A stretch of 64,000 bases of DNA from Bacillus infantis (GCF_020171945.1 NZ_JAIVAP010000013.1:62001-126000); one strand, 5' to 3'. Counted from the first letter of the stretch, positions 15,695-24,060 are shown. The notes: generated from the letters alone by a model not told the origin. A program made the numbers and translations.

Positions 15695-16390
15695 TTGGTT
15701 AAGGAGCTCGGTCTCATTTCCATTATAGTGGTTTACTTGTTGTCTGCTTGTTCCAACATAGGAAGTACTGCAAGTGATTGTCCACCAAATGCAGTGATAG
15801 AGTGGGTAGATGTATTAATGGTGAATGGAATTAAATACGAGGGAGGAGATGAAGGCTTATCGGAAGGAGAAGCGCCGAAGAAGAGTAAAAAAATTGGTGA
15901 GGTTACCTACACATTAGCAGATAATGCATGTCTAGGTCATAAGCTGAAAAATGGCGATGCTGCATTTCTGCCTGTTGGAACAGAAATTTTTGAAATCGCC
16001 GGGTATAGACCCGATTTCAGAGTGCTTGCGGGCAATCAAGTGTATCAAGTAAGTGAAAATAACAAAGCAAAGACACTTTCTGATTTATTGGATATAAAAG
16101 GAAGGGTAGCGAAGATGAGTCTGGAAAGTGATTATGATGGCAGCCATATATCCGATTTTACAGAGAAGGAAACAACGGAGTTTATTGGGGATTTTCTTTC
16201 GCTGGAGTATGTCGGTTTTGATAAGGTTTATAAAAAAATTAAAGGCGACAGGAAAGTGTTTTTGAGAATTCACCTTAAGGATGGCTCATCTTTTAGGATT
16301 GGTTATTGGTTGGATGAAAATGTATTGAATTTGGGTGCTGTTGGGACAGAGAGGATGAAGGAGATTGTGATGGATAGGAAAGAAGAGTAA
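15695..16390 (+). CDS. Putative lipoprotein of unknown function
   Basis: 231 residues beginning with a lipoprotein signal peptide (LGLISIIVVYLLSAC, lipobox LSAC), so it is expected on the outer face of the membrane. The rest is a soluble domain with no recognised family. It contains a segment GEVTYTLADNACLGHKLKNG and a C-terminal strand-rich part (KVFLRIHLKDGSSFRIGYW). TTG 15695 is chosen because GAGGAGTGATGG lies upstream; an in-frame ATG at 15656 has no signal and would spoil the signal peptide. A strong hairpin terminator follows. Confidence 0.65.
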   Translation: MVKELGLISIIVVYLLSACSNIGSTASDCPPNAVIEWVDVLMVNGIKYEGGDEGLSEGEAPKKSKKIGEVTYTLADNACLGHKLKNGDAAFLPVGTEIFEIAGYRPDFRVLAGNQVYQVSENNKAKTLSDLLDIKGRVAKMSLESDYDGSHISDFTEKETTEFIGDFLSLEYVGFDKVYKKIKGDRKVFLRIHLKDGSSFRIGYWLDENVLNLGAVGTERMKEIVMDRKEE

Positions 16391-16405
16391 TGAATAGATT
16401 TGGAA

Positions 16406-16460
16406 AGGTGCCTGCCACATATGTGCTATAGGTTAGTGTGTAGGCAGGCACCTGTTTTAT
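16406..16460 (+). terminator. Intrinsic terminator after the lipoprotein gene
   Basis: AGGTGCCTGCC and GGCAGGCACCT (11 bp) with an extended loop, then GTTTTATTTT. Confidence 0.85.
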
Positions 16461-16469
16461 TTTGCAGGT

Positions 16470-16497
16470 GGGCCAAGGGGTCTGTCCCCTTGGCTCA
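16470..16497. repeat. Repeat, single module, copy d
   Basis: GGGCCAAGGGGTCTGTCCCC + TTGGCTCA. Read on the minus strand its TGAGCC supplies the stop codon of the TerD-VWA gene. Confidence 0.8.
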
Positions 16498-17913
16498 CCG
16501 AATCAATCCCCCGCTCCTGGCCTGCTTCACCCATTCCGGATACTCCTGCATCAGCAGATCATAAAGCTCTTCTTCGGCAATCGCCTTCGGGTCTTCGACG
16601 CTGAAGAAGTCGGCGTTGTCGAGGTAGCGTCCGTCCATGTTGTCCAGTTCTTCGAGGAAGGTGAAGTCGGATTGGAACATGGCCTTGAAGAATCCGCGCC
16701 GGCCTTTCTTTTTGCTTGCATCGCGGTTGGATTTGCCGATGGCCATGAATTGCCAGAAAACCGGTTCGTAGGAAGAGTTCTGGATGTGACTCCGCGTTTC
16801 ACGTTCATCAAAGGTGGCGCCATCTGTTACAAACATGACGTATACCGGCATGTTACGGGCTTCCGGGCTGGAGCGTTTTCCCGCAGAGCCGAAATAATGC
16901 TGGCGAAGTTCTTTCATTACCTTCCCGTAATAAGTGCCGCCTTCGAGCGGATAAGCCTGGTTCAGCCTGTTTACAAATCCATCAAAATTATCAATGGTCA
17001 GCTCATCGGCATGATGGGCATTTTGGCCGAAAAGGAAGATATCAATCGAACCATCGTCGTCGAACCTTGTGCCAAGTGCCAGAATCCGTTCGGCAAATTC
17101 CTGGATCTTCCCGGAACGGTACAGGCTTGACATAGATCCGGAAATATCAAGGCATAATGCCACTTTGGCGCTGTGATCCTGAAGGCCTGCCTTTTCGAGG
17201 GACACTTTCACTTTTTTCGAGAGATCGAGAATTTTTGGCGCCTTCTGCTCCATCTTCTTTTCCAGCATGACTTTTTTGCTGTTGGCCGGCTGCTGTGCCG
17301 GAGCAGTCTGAGCAGGCGCTGTTTGCTGGACGTGAGGCTGAGCTGGTGCTATTTCTTGAGCAGGCTGCTGCGCCTGTCCGCTTTCGTCTTCTGCCACTTC
17401 TCCGCCAAAATGCCGAAGCAGAGCGGCCAGTCCTCCATCAAATCCTTTTCCCACCGAGGCAATCCGCCAAATATCCTTCAAGTATACCTCGCCGATAATG
17501 ATTGCTTTTTCATTTTGAAAATCGCTGCCTGTGAAGCTGTACTGCAAAATGGGCTGTCCGTCCGCTTTCACAGTGAGGGTACCGGATGAAACCAGCGTCA
17601 TGGTACCCTCTCCGTCGATTGCCGCCGTAAACACTAGATTCTTTACGGACGGATTCAGCTTGTCCAGATCGATTTCATACGTACCCGAGCCGCTGCTATG
17701 GGCCTTCATGCTGATTTCACCGGCTGGTGACTGAAGCTGATTATAAAAGATCATATATCTGTCATCAGAAAGCTTCTTATCTCCATCCAGGCCGAAGCAT
17801 GTAACATCAACCTCCATCCCGGAATGGACCTCAACTGCAATCTCCAGCTGTTTAGAAGAACTAAAGTCATCAAGCTTTGCTCTCTCACCGCGCACCAATA
17901 GTCTCATAGACAT
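16495..17913 (-). CDS. TerD-domain protein with C-terminal VWA (TerY-like) domain
   Basis: 472-residue fusion. Residues ~1-180 form a TerD domain (calcium-binding tellurite/stress family; LVRGERAKLDD, DRYMIFYNQLQSP, GEVYLKDIWRIASVGKGFDG). About 180-225 is a Pro/Gln/Ala-rich linker. About 245-440 is a von Willebrand A domain with MIDAS motif DISGSMSS and later FVTDGATFDE. The two parts are the separate products TerD and TerY in classical ter operons. Here they are fused and no other ter gene is nearby. Likely a cytosolic stress-response scaffold. Start ATG 17913 follows AAAAGGAGT. Confidence 0.85.
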   Translation of the reverse strand: MSMRLLVRGERAKLDDFSSSKQLEIAVEVHSGMEVDVTCFGLDGDKKLSDDRYMIFYNQLQSPAGEISMKAHSSGSGTYEIDLDKLNPSVKNLVFTAAIDGEGTMTLVSSGTLTVKADGQPILQYSFTGSDFQNEKAIIIGEVYLKDIWRIASVGKGFDGGLAALLRHFGGEVAEDESGQAQQPAQEIAPAQPHVQQTAPAQTAPAQQPANSKKVMLEKKMEQKAPKILDLSKKVKVSLEKAGLQDHSAKVALCLDISGSMSSLYRSGKIQEFAERILALGTRFDDDGSIDIFLFGQNAHHADELTIDNFDGFVNRLNQAYPLEGGTYYGKVMKELRQHYFGSAGKRSSPEARNMPVYVMFVTDGATFDERETRSHIQNSSYEPVFWQFMAIGKSNRDASKKKGRRGFFKAMFQSDFTFLEELDNMDGRYLDNADFFSVEDPKAIAEEELYDLLMQEYPEWVKQARSGGLIR

Positions 17914-17970
17914 ACTCCTTTTAATCTCTTTTTCTGTATTTTACACATTGTGGCAATTCATTTCCATTGT

Positions 17971-18033
17971 GAGCCAGGGGGACAGGTCCCTTGGCTCTTT
18001 TTAAAGCGTGCCAAGGGACCTGTCCCTGCGGCC
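17971..18033. repeat. Double-hairpin repeat, copy e
   Basis: Both modules present, in the head-to-head gap between the TerD-VWA gene and the quinone oxidoreductase gene, so this copy is upstream of both genes rather than after a stop codon. Confidence 0.85.
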
Positions 18034-18131
18034 TTTCGAAAAGTAAGTCTGAATAGTCCGCGGGCATTCATACAATAAGAAGGAGATTTCGATTAAATAA
18101 GTTCTTAAAATATATTATGGAGGTAAAGTAG

Positions 18132-19085
18132 GTGAGAGCAGCTGTTTATAGCACTTATGGTCCCCCAGAGGTTATTCGTATAAGCGATGTCGAACAGCCA
18201 TCCATTAAAGAACAAGATAGAGTGTTGATTCGGGTACACAGTGCATCGGTCAATACATTAGACCGCTTGTACAGAAAGGGCTATTTACCAACAAGGATGG
18301 ATAATGGATTAACAAAACCCAAGAGTCCTATACTAGGCATAGATGTTGCCGGGACTATTGAGGCTGTTGGTGAAAATGTTAACAAATTTAAGGTGGGTGA
18401 TCATATTTTTGGGAGCTGCTTCGGATCTCATTCTGAATATGTCGCTCCACGTGAGATTTTCCTAAGTCATATGCCGAAAAACATAACTTTTGAGGAAGCG
18501 GCTTCTATTCCATGTGCTGCTCAAACTGCATTACAAGCGTTGCGGGATGTAGCACAGGTAAAGCAAGGCCAAAGAGTCTTAATATATGGAGCTTCTGGCG
18601 GAGTAGGGCATTTTGCTGTTCAACTTGCTAATTACTTTGGGGCTGAGGTAACGGCTGTTTGCAGTACAACGAATCTTGGGTGTGTTAAAGAACTGGGGGC
18701 ACATTATGTTATTGATTATACCCAGGAAGATTTCACACATAATAAAAATAAGTACGATATAATTCTGGATGCAGTTGGCAAGCGAACCTTTTTCAGCTGT
18801 TTAAGCTCTTTAACAGAGAAAGGGATTTATATTACTGAACACCTGTTTAACCCTAAATACCATCCAGCCCAATTGATGCTAGGTTCATTAATGGGACGCA
18901 AAAAGGCTAAAATCCATCTTACAAAACCAAACGATAGAGATTTAGATTTCTTAAGCGGTCTTGTGGAGGAAGGAGAATTAAGGCCAGTTATTGAGAAATG
19001 TTTTCCTTTGGAACAGATTGTAGAAGCACACCGACACATCGAAAGCGGACGTACAAAGGGAAAGATTATTATTAAAGTCAAATAA
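18132..19085 (+). CDS. NADPH:quinone oxidoreductase-like MDR-family protein
   Basis: 317-residue zinc-independent medium-chain dehydrogenase. The N-terminal GroES-like domain (RAAVYSTYGPPEVI, GIDVAGTIEAVGENV, KVGDHIFG) is followed by a Rossmann domain with VLIYGASGGVGHFAVQLA (nucleotide binding). The structural-zinc cysteines are absent, as in quinone oxidoreductases. It probably reduces quinones or enals with NADPH. GTG 18132 has GGAGGT seven nt upstream. Its codons are more AT-rich than those of the genes upstream. Repeat copy f follows the stop. Confidence 0.88.
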   Translation: MRAAVYSTYGPPEVIRISDVEQPSIKEQDRVLIRVHSASVNTLDRLYRKGYLPTRMDNGLTKPKSPILGIDVAGTIEAVGENVNKFKVGDHIFGSCFGSHSEYVAPREIFLSHMPKNITFEEAASIPCAAQTALQALRDVAQVKQGQRVLIYGASGGVGHFAVQLANYFGAEVTAVCSTTNLGCVKELGAHYVIDYTQEDFTHNKNKYDIILDAVGKRTFFSCLSSLTEKGIYITEHLFNPKYHPAQLMLGSLMGRKKAKIHLTKPNDRDLDFLSGLVEEGELRPVIEKCFPLEQIVEAHRHIESGRTKGKIIIKVK

Positions 19086-19086
19086 A

Positions 19087-19150
19087 GAACCAAGGGGACA
19101 GGTCCCTTGGTTCTTTTTGAAGCTGGGCCAAGGGGTCTGTCCCCCCGGCC
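19087..19150. repeat. Double-hairpin repeat, copy f
   Basis: GAACCAAGGGGACAGGTCCC + TTGGTTCTTTTT with a compensatory change in both arms (GAACC/GGTTC), which supports selection on the hairpin; the second module follows. Confidence 0.85.
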
Positions 19151-19167
19151 TAAAGGAGAGAAATTAA

Positions 19168-19365
19168 GTGGAAATTATACCTTTGCTTATCGGGACATTT
19201 TTTTATTTTATCCCAAGCATTATAGCAAAGAGAAAAAGTAAGTCTAATAGAGTATTAATATACTTTATAAATCTATTTTTAGGGTGGAGTTTGATTGGCT
19301 GGTTTGCTGCTTTAGTTTTAGCTGTCAGGAGGGATCAGCGGGATCAGGTGTTAGGGAGAAAATAA
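19168..19365 (+). CDS. Superinfection immunity protein-like small membrane protein
   Basis: 65 residues with two membrane segments around a basic loop: LIGTFFYFIPSIIAKRKSKS and the signature NLFLGWSLIGWFAALVLAV. This matches the Imm_superinfect family named after phage T4 Imm, which blocks DNA entry of related phages; most bacterial members are uncharacterised. GTG 19168 follows AAAGGAGAGAAATTAA. The gene is enclosed by repeat copies f and g, as a small cassette. No other phage gene is nearby. Confidence 0.75.
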   Translation: MEIIPLLIGTFFYFIPSIIAKRKSKSNRVLIYFINLFLGWSLIGWFAALVLAVRRDQRDQVLGRK

Positions 19366-19367
19366 AT

Positions 19368-19396
19368 AAACCAAGGGGTCTGTCCCCCCAGCCTCA
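19368..19396. repeat. Repeat, single module, copy g
   Basis: ACCAAGGGGTCTGTCCCCCC + AGCCTCATTTT; the lower stem is imperfect. It lies 3 nt after the small membrane gene. Confidence 0.7.
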
Positions 19397-19461
19397 TTTT
19401 TTGCAAATAATGATGTATAATAATTCTTATCATAACTACCAGAGACAGGGGTGCGTGATAA

Positions 19462-20478
19462 GTGGAAACTAAAAAGTCAATCAAGGTAGGCGGCATAGAA
19501 TTAGACTGGGATTTGGATACAGGGAAGGTTTTGTTTGATGGCGGGGATGTTGTGTTCTTTTGGGTTTCTGCCATGAAAACATTCTTCGATACGATAAGGG
19601 AAATCTCCGGTGCAGAAGCTACACATCTTGTTTTGGAGACGACTGGATTCCGGCAAGGGATTGTCGTTGGGGAAGGTTATAAAAAAATTGCCGGTATTGA
19701 TAAGCATAATGTAATTCAATGGCTTTCAAATACGTATGCACCAGCTGGCTGGGGGAAAGCGGTCATTAATGACATGGATGAAGAGAGCGGTTCTTTCGTT
19801 CTCCATTTACAGGACGATTGGGAGCACAAAATGAACAGGCTTGATGACAAACAATCTGAAGGTGTCTTTGTTCCTGCCCATTATGCTGGAGTTTTTACAG
19901 GCCTGTTCGGCCAGAATTATTGGTATAAAATCATTCAGCATCAAAATGAAGTTAATCCATATAGCATCGTTGAATACTTTATTTCTGATATTACCGTCCA
20001 GCAGAATATTTTAGAAATGACACGCAGGCAGGAGGCCATACAGATTAAAGAACTTGAAGATCTGGTTGAGGACAAAACAAGAACACTGCAGGAGCTCATT
20101 ATGGAGCTTTCATCTCCTCTTATTCCGGTACTAGAAGGCATTTCTGTGGTTCCCCTTATCGGAACATATGATGAACAGCGGGGGGAAACCCTCCTGCAGA
20201 ATACACTGGCTAAATTGCCTGCCCATAAAACAAGATATCTGCTTCTTGATCTGACAGGCCTCCAGGACAATATTAACACTTACACTGCAAATTTAATTGA
20301 GAAACTTGGTGCCGCTGCCAGATTACTGGGGACGGAAGTTATCCTGGTTGGCATATCTGCAGAATTAGCCGTAAAAATATCCAACAGCCTCATAAACCTA
20401 AGGAAATTCGAATGCCTGCAATCACTTCAGCATGGCATCTACTATGCATTGGGCAAGAGTGGGAAAAGGATCGTTTGA
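19462..20478 (+). CDS. RsbR-like protein: V4R/XylR_N-type sensor plus STAS domain
   Basis: 338 residues. About 1-170 resembles the V4R/XylR N-terminal ligand-sensing fold (VLETTGFRQGIVVGEGYKK, YAPAGWGKAVINDMD, VPAHYAGVFTGLFGQNYWYK). About 185-220 is a coiled coil (KELEDLVEDKTRTLQELIME). About 222-330 is a STAS domain of the RsbR co-antagonist type (SSPLIPVLEGISVVPLIGT, LLDLTGLQ). RsbR paralogues form the stressosome that controls SigB. Start GTG 19462 has AGGGGTG upstream. A partial second copy lies at 29916-30569. Confidence 0.8.
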   Translation: METKKSIKVGGIELDWDLDTGKVLFDGGDVVFFWVSAMKTFFDTIREISGAEATHLVLETTGFRQGIVVGEGYKKIAGIDKHNVIQWLSNTYAPAGWGKAVINDMDEESGSFVLHLQDDWEHKMNRLDDKQSEGVFVPAHYAGVFTGLFGQNYWYKIIQHQNEVNPYSIVEYFISDITVQQNILEMTRRQEAIQIKELEDLVEDKTRTLQELIMELSSPLIPVLEGISVVPLIGTYDEQRGETLLQNTLAKLPAHKTRYLLLDLTGLQDNINTYTANLIEKLGAAARLLGTEVILVGISAELAVKISNSLINLRKFECLQSLQHGIYYALGKSGKRIV

Positions 20479-20554
20479 GAGCCAAGCGGAGCCAAGGGGA
20501 CAGGTCCCTTGGCTCTTTTTGAGTTTGGGCCAGTGGACCTGTCCCCCTGGCTCA
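20479..20554. repeat. Double-hairpin repeat, copy h
   Basis: Begins directly after the STAS gene stop with an extra GAGCCAAGCG before the normal module 1, then module 2. It separates the STAS gene from the convergent glutamine synthetase gene, ending just past that gene's stop codon. Confidence 0.85.
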
Positions 20555-20555
20555 T

Positions 20556-21902
20556 TCAAAACTTCATCTGATACCTCTTAAGCTCCCAGTCATGAACTGT
20601 GTTCCGGTATTCCTTCCATTCGGCTCTTTTCAGAGAGATGAACTTCCGGAATATGTGGTCGCCGAGAATTTTTCTTGCGAGAGGGCTGTCTGCCAGCAGA
20701 TCGAGTGCTGTTTCCAGATTGTCCGGTAAGTGGCTGATCCGGAGCAATTCTCTTTTGGTTTCAGGCATGCTGTATATGTCTTCATTAATGGGCTCTGCAG
20801 GTTTTTGCTTTAATCGGATTCCTTCCAGCCCAGCTTCTGCAATCACCGAATAAGCCAGGTAAGGGTTTGCACATGGATCAGGATGGCGTGCTTCCACTCT
20901 GGTTGCGTCTCCCCGTGATGAAGGAATTCTGATCAGGGTGGACCGGTTGCAGGTGGACCAGGCCATATAGCAAGGCGCTTCAAACCCAGGGACAAGCCTC
21001 TTATATGAATTGACGGTTGGATTTGTGATGGCTGTAAGGGACGCAATGTTTTTCATCAGGCCGTTTATGAAATAATAAGTATCTTCCGAGAGTCCGTTTG
21101 GATCATTTTCGTTAAAAAATGCATTCTGCCCGTCTTTGAACAGTGAGATATTCACATGCATGCCGGAACCGTTTAAACCCTGAACCGGCTTTGGCATAAA
21201 GGAGGCGTGCAGGTTAAAGTTTTTGGCGATATTTTTCACGACCCATTTGTAAGTGGTGGCATTGTCGGCTGATGCCAGGGCATCCATGAACTTAAAGTTA
21301 ATTTCATGCTGGCCCATCGCTACCTCATGGTGGGATGCCTCAATCTTAAATCCCATGGCCTTTAGGGTACGGTAGATTTCCAAACGGACTTTTTCACCCA
21401 GGTCATGGGCCGGCTCGAAATATCCTCCGCTATCCTGCGGTATTGTCGTAGGATTGCCCTCCTCATCCATCGCAAATAAGAAGAATTCCAGTTCCGGGCC
21501 GATGCTGATTGAATAACCATAGCTTGCTGCTTTCTCGATCGTTCTCTTCAGCACATTGCGGGGGTCACCCTCAAACGGGGTGCCATCAGGATTGGCCACA
21601 CTGCACAAAAGCCTGGCTTCACTATATCCTTCTTCTATCGACCATGGAATGACGGAAAAAGTGTTTATGTCCGGCTTAAGGTATAAGTCTGATTGGTTGA
21701 TGGGGCTGAATCCCTGTATGGAGGAGCCATCGAACATGATTTTTCCCTCTAAGGCATCGTCCAGCTGATCAAAGGTAATAGTCACATGTTTAAGGATTCC
21801 TTCTAAATCAACAAATTGAAGATGAAGAAGTTCTATATGATATTTTTTCTGGGCTTCTTTTATTTCAATATAATTTTTATTTTGCTCTGACACTTGAGTC
21901 AT
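20556..21902 (-). CDS. glnA: Glutamine synthetase, type I (GlnA paralogue)
   Basis: ATP-dependent ligation of ammonia to glutamate. 448 residues, the normal length of a type I-alpha enzyme. Seen: FVDLEGILKHV and KIMFDGSSIQGF (N-terminal beta-grasp), GPELEFFLF (metal glutamates), HHEVAMGQHEINFKF, GSGMHVNISLF, NSYKRLVPGFEAP and RIPSSRGDATRVEARHPDP. Adenylylation tyrosine context is absent, as in Firmicutes. ATG 21902 is preferred (AAAGGGGATAGTGTCG upstream); a longer frame reaches into the leader hairpin. No GlnR gene is next to it. Instead two c-di-AMP riboswitches precede it, suggesting an osmolyte role like GlnA2 of Halobacillus. Confidence 0.92.
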   Translation of the reverse strand: MTQVSEQNKNYIEIKEAQKKYHIELLHLQFVDLEGILKHVTITFDQLDDALEGKIMFDGSSIQGFSPINQSDLYLKPDINTFSVIPWSIEEGYSEARLLCSVANPDGTPFEGDPRNVLKRTIEKAASYGYSISIGPELEFFLFAMDEEGNPTTIPQDSGGYFEPAHDLGEKVRLEIYRTLKAMGFKIEASHHEVAMGQHEINFKFMDALASADNATTYKWVVKNIAKNFNLHASFMPKPVQGLNGSGMHVNISLFKDGQNAFFNENDPNGLSEDTYYFINGLMKNIASLTAITNPTVNSYKRLVPGFEAPCYMAWSTCNRSTLIRIPSSRGDATRVEARHPDPCANPYLAYSVIAEAGLEGIRLKQKPAEPINEDIYSMPETKRELLRISHLPDNLETALDLLADSPLARKILGDHIFRKFISLKRAEWKEYRNTVHDWELKRYQMKF

Positions 21903-21930
21903 CGACACTATCCCCTTTACAAAAATTAAA

Positions 21931-21960
21931 AAAGCTGCGGAGAGTATTCTCCGCAGCTTT
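21931..21960 (-). terminator. Leader terminator between riboswitches and glnA
   Basis: A 13-bp perfect stem AAAGCTGCGGAGA/TCTCCGCAGCTTT with a 4-nt loop. On the minus strand it is followed by TTTTTTAATTTTT, so it would stop transcription before the glnA paralogue. It is the expression platform expected for an upstream riboswitch. Confidence 0.85.
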
Positions 21961-22004
21961 GGCACAGGTAAACAAACGTGTGCTTTTATGGCAACGATCA
22001 CTCT

Positions 22005-22137
22005 CTTAAACAACGCTTACGGAGTTAGCTGTCGGATTAGGAAGGTAAGAGTCTCCCTGCCATTCATGGCTTCACCCCAAGACTGCAGCCTGCAGTCAAA
22101 AGTTGGTTCCCCCGCTCAATAAGATTCAGCGTTTCAG
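22005..22137 (-). promoter_or_regulatory. c-di-AMP (ydaO-yuaA) riboswitch, gene-proximal copy
   Basis: Read on the minus strand: CGCTGAATC, then GAGCGGGGGAACCAA, a stem, TTGGGGTGAAGCC, GGCAGGGAGACTC, CCGACAGCTAACTCCGTAAG and CG. These are the conserved blocks of the ydaO class, which binds c-di-AMP and turns expression off by forming a terminator; that terminator lies 50 nt downstream. Confidence 0.85.
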
Positions 22138-22180
22138 TGTTATTTAATTGTAATCAGGCTGGCTGGATGGATATCGCTCC

Positions 22181-22316
22181 TCTCTCCTGCAACGCTTACG
22201 AAGTTAGCTGACGGGTTCGGAAGGCAGAAGTCCCCCGGCCTTGCGGCTTCACCCCATGATTATTCTAAAATAATCGGTTGGGTCCTCCGTTCTGTATGGA
22301 TTCAGCGGATCAGGTC
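22181..22316 (-). promoter_or_regulatory. c-di-AMP (ydaO-yuaA) riboswitch, gene-distal copy
   Basis: Read on the minus strand: CGCTGAATCC, GAACGGAGGACCCAACC, a variable stem, ATGGGGTGAAGCC, CCGGGGGACTTC, CCCGTCAGCTAACTTCGTAA and GCG. All blocks of the ydaO class are present. It lies about 45 nt upstream of the other copy in the same orientation; no separate terminator was seen between them, so the two would act on one platform. Confidence 0.83.
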
Positions 22317-22447
22317 AGAATTAGAAATTATCATACTCTCCACTAGTGCAAAGGAAAAACCCGGAAAAGAAGAAAATACGATCGAATTTATTCGGAAAAA
22401 TTCACTTTACTCTCAAATGCTCCTGTTTTTAAAGAAATTCAGCTTTT

Positions 22448-22816
22448 TTAGCTTTCAAGGCATTTTTCCAGATTCTTATCAAGCACAAACACTTCCATGC
22501 GTTCTCCCATTTTGGTGCTGATGTCGCTGTGGCTTGATAACACTTTGCACATTGTATGCTTTTCTACTATCTCCTCAATGTTCGTGCTGTACATTTCTCT
22601 TAGAACCTGACGCATCTTTTTCACAAGCTGCCTGCCGGTTTCATGTTCCACTAAGTGCTTTTCTTCCACAGTCAGGACGCCTTTAAATCTTGCAATGACC
22701 ATGTCCTCTACAATATAAGTCCTGGTCTCCTGCGGCCCGCGGCCGATCAGCTCCCTTTGCAGCTTGATGAATGCTTCACTTAATTCAGCCTCTAATCGTC
22801 GTTTAGAAGATTGCAA
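22448..22816 (-). CDS. DUF2294 family protein
   Basis: 122 residues. The DUF2294 core is visible: SEAFIKLQRELIGRGPQETR, VEDMVIARFKGVLTVEEK and KMRQVLREMYSTNIEEIVEK, ending in a METHIONINE-rich strand (MGERMEVFVLD). Function is unknown; some members are associated with sodium or formate-related loci. The start TTG 22816 has GGGAGGA 8 nt upstream; a longer frame to 22912 begins with a hydrophobic piece and has no signal. It is upstream of the riboswitches on the same strand as the glnA paralogue. Confidence 0.75.
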   Translation of the reverse strand: MQSSKRRLEAELSEAFIKLQRELIGRGPQETRTYIVEDMVIARFKGVLTVEEKHLVEHETGRQLVKKMRQVLREMYSTNIEEIVEKHTMCKVLSSHSDISTKMGERMEVFVLDKNLEKCLES

Positions 22817-23039
22817 TTCCAGTTCCTCCCTGAGATTTTCAAAGTTATAGCGAATTTCAAGGTTTATGTTAGTGAGAGGCACTGCTAAAGTCAATAAAAA
22901 TATGAATTTCAAAAAACATCGAAAAACAGCTAATTAGTCAGCATTTAAGAGAAAAACTAAAGAAAAATCCTCAATATCAAAAAAACCAGCCAAATATGGC
23001 ATTTTTTTAAGATTTACATTTTCCTTGAGCAGGAGTACG

Positions 23040-23205
23040 ATTGCTTTCGTAAACAGCAATCAAACAACTCAATATTCGGCCTAGTCTCGGAAACGAGAAC
23101 GGAGGAACCAATCAACAGGGGTTAATTCTGCTATTGCAGAAGGGATGAGATTCAAACTCTTTCGCCATCCTACCCGTCAGCTAACTTCGTCGGCTAAAGC
23201 GAAGG
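23040..23205 (+). promoter_or_regulatory. c-di-AMP (ydaO-yuaA) riboswitch of the kdp operon
   Basis: GAGAACGGAGGAACCAATC, then AGGGGTTAATTCTG, a GCAGAAGGGATGAG stem, and CCTACCCGTCAGCTAACTTC + GTCGGCTAAAGC are the conserved blocks of the ydaO class. It points toward kdpFABC, a classical regulon member, and is followed by a terminator hairpin. The exact 5' edge is uncertain; an extra hairpin (GATTGC...GCAATC) is at its start. Confidence 0.85.
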
Positions 23206-23230
23206 AGGTCATAGAGACCGCCTTTTCAGG
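23202..23230 (+). terminator. Expression-platform terminator of the kdp riboswitch
   Basis: AAGGAGGTC and GACCGCCTT pair with one A-G mismatch and are followed by TTTCAGG; a GGGGGCCCTTTTT segment follows. Weaker than the glnA leader hairpin. Confidence 0.6.
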
Positions 23231-23272
23231 GGGCCCTTTTTGTTGTGCCAAACAACGAACAGGGCAGCTTGA

Positions 23273-23539
23273 GTGATAAGAAGGTCTTTTTATTATGCCT
23301 ATCTTGAAAAAGTGAACATGGAAGACAGAACACATAGAGGGCTGATGCCAGCCGGCTGGGTGTTAAGTAGACCAATGGGTGCTTTTTCTCCAAATGAACA
23401 AGAGATTTTTCTATGCAGTTTTTTGCATCTGGACAAAGATGCGGATGATCTGCGCTCTTGGATTCATATTGGGGGAGAAGTAATCATTGGTCTCTTTTTG
23501 TTTTCAGTATATGGTTTTTATTTCCATTATTTCAGCTGA
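23273..23539 (+). CDS. Uncertain small protein before the kdp genes
   Basis: An 88-codon frame between the riboswitch and the kdp genes. The last 25 residues (GGEVIIGLFLFSVYGFYFHY) would be a membrane segment. The first part shows no family. GTG 23273 has no good ribosome binding site, and ATG 23318 is an alternative. It may be a decayed gene or non-coding leader. Low certainty. Confidence 0.3.
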   Translation: MIRRSFYYAYLEKVNMEDRTHRGLMPAGWVLSRPMGAFSPNEQEIFLCSFLHLDKDADDLRSWIHIGGEVIIGLFLFSVYGFYFHYFS

Positions 23540-23636
23540 GAACAAACGCTTTCACAACTTTTCAGGCATGATAATGCTTTTTGATGATCTCTGAGCAACG
23601 AGTAAATCAGGGCTTTAAAAAAGAAGGGAGGTAACT

Positions 23637-24041
23637 GTGTTGACACTGCCTCAAACAGAGGATGCCATACTTGTCTGTATTCCAAATGAAGAAGTGCTCC
23701 TGCGGGTACAAAGCCATTTGAGCGATTCGCATTCATGCTGCCTTGTTTCATCTGATCCTCAAGTGATCAGAGCTTTAAAAAGCAGGGGCCATCAGCGTGT
23801 GGTGGAGTTCGGCCTCAAAGATGAGTACTTGATTCTCCAGGGACGGTTCAGGAAGGTGATTGTCTTTGAAAGTGAGATTGCAGAAACATGCACCCTGCTG
23901 AAGGTCATCAGGAACAGCACTTGTGCACCTATCATTGTCGCTGCCACCGTTCATGGCTATCCAATGCGCCTTTATTGCGCATATGGAGCAAAATATGTGG
24001 TGTATTCCAAAAGCAGCAATATTTCATGTCTATTAAGTTAG
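23637..24041 (+). CDS. Small protein of unknown function, possibly a degenerate RCK_N-like domain
   Basis: 134 residues opening the kdp gene cluster. The order of strands and helices (AILVCIPNEEVLLRVQSHL, RVVEFGLKDEYLILQG, KVIVFESEIAE, APIIVAATVHGYPMRLYCAY, GAKYVVYSKS) resembles the N-terminal regulator-of-K+-conductance (TrkA_N/RCK) fold, but the Gly-x-Gly nucleotide loop is missing. The resemblance is by eye and uncertain. GTG 23637 has GGGAGGT six nt upstream. It ends 19 nt before the next small gene, consistent with one operon under the c-di-AMP riboswitch. Confidence 0.6.
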   Translation: MLTLPQTEDAILVCIPNEEVLLRVQSHLSDSHSCCLVSSDPQVIRALKSRGHQRVVEFGLKDEYLILQGRFRKVIVFESEIAETCTLLKVIRNSTCAPIIVAATVHGYPMRLYCAYGAKYVVYSKSSNISCLLS

Positions 24042-24060
24042 AAAACAGGAGGTTATCAAA

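Noticed and set aside
16462-17130. A 222-codon plus-strand frame and smaller ones opposite the TerD-VWA gene
   Set aside because: They are shadows of a well-supported minus-strand gene, start inside a repeat copy and have no family similarity.
21903-22013. N-terminal extension of glutamine synthetase
   Set aside because: It translates the leader terminator hairpin; the enzyme family starts at the ATG at 21902 region.
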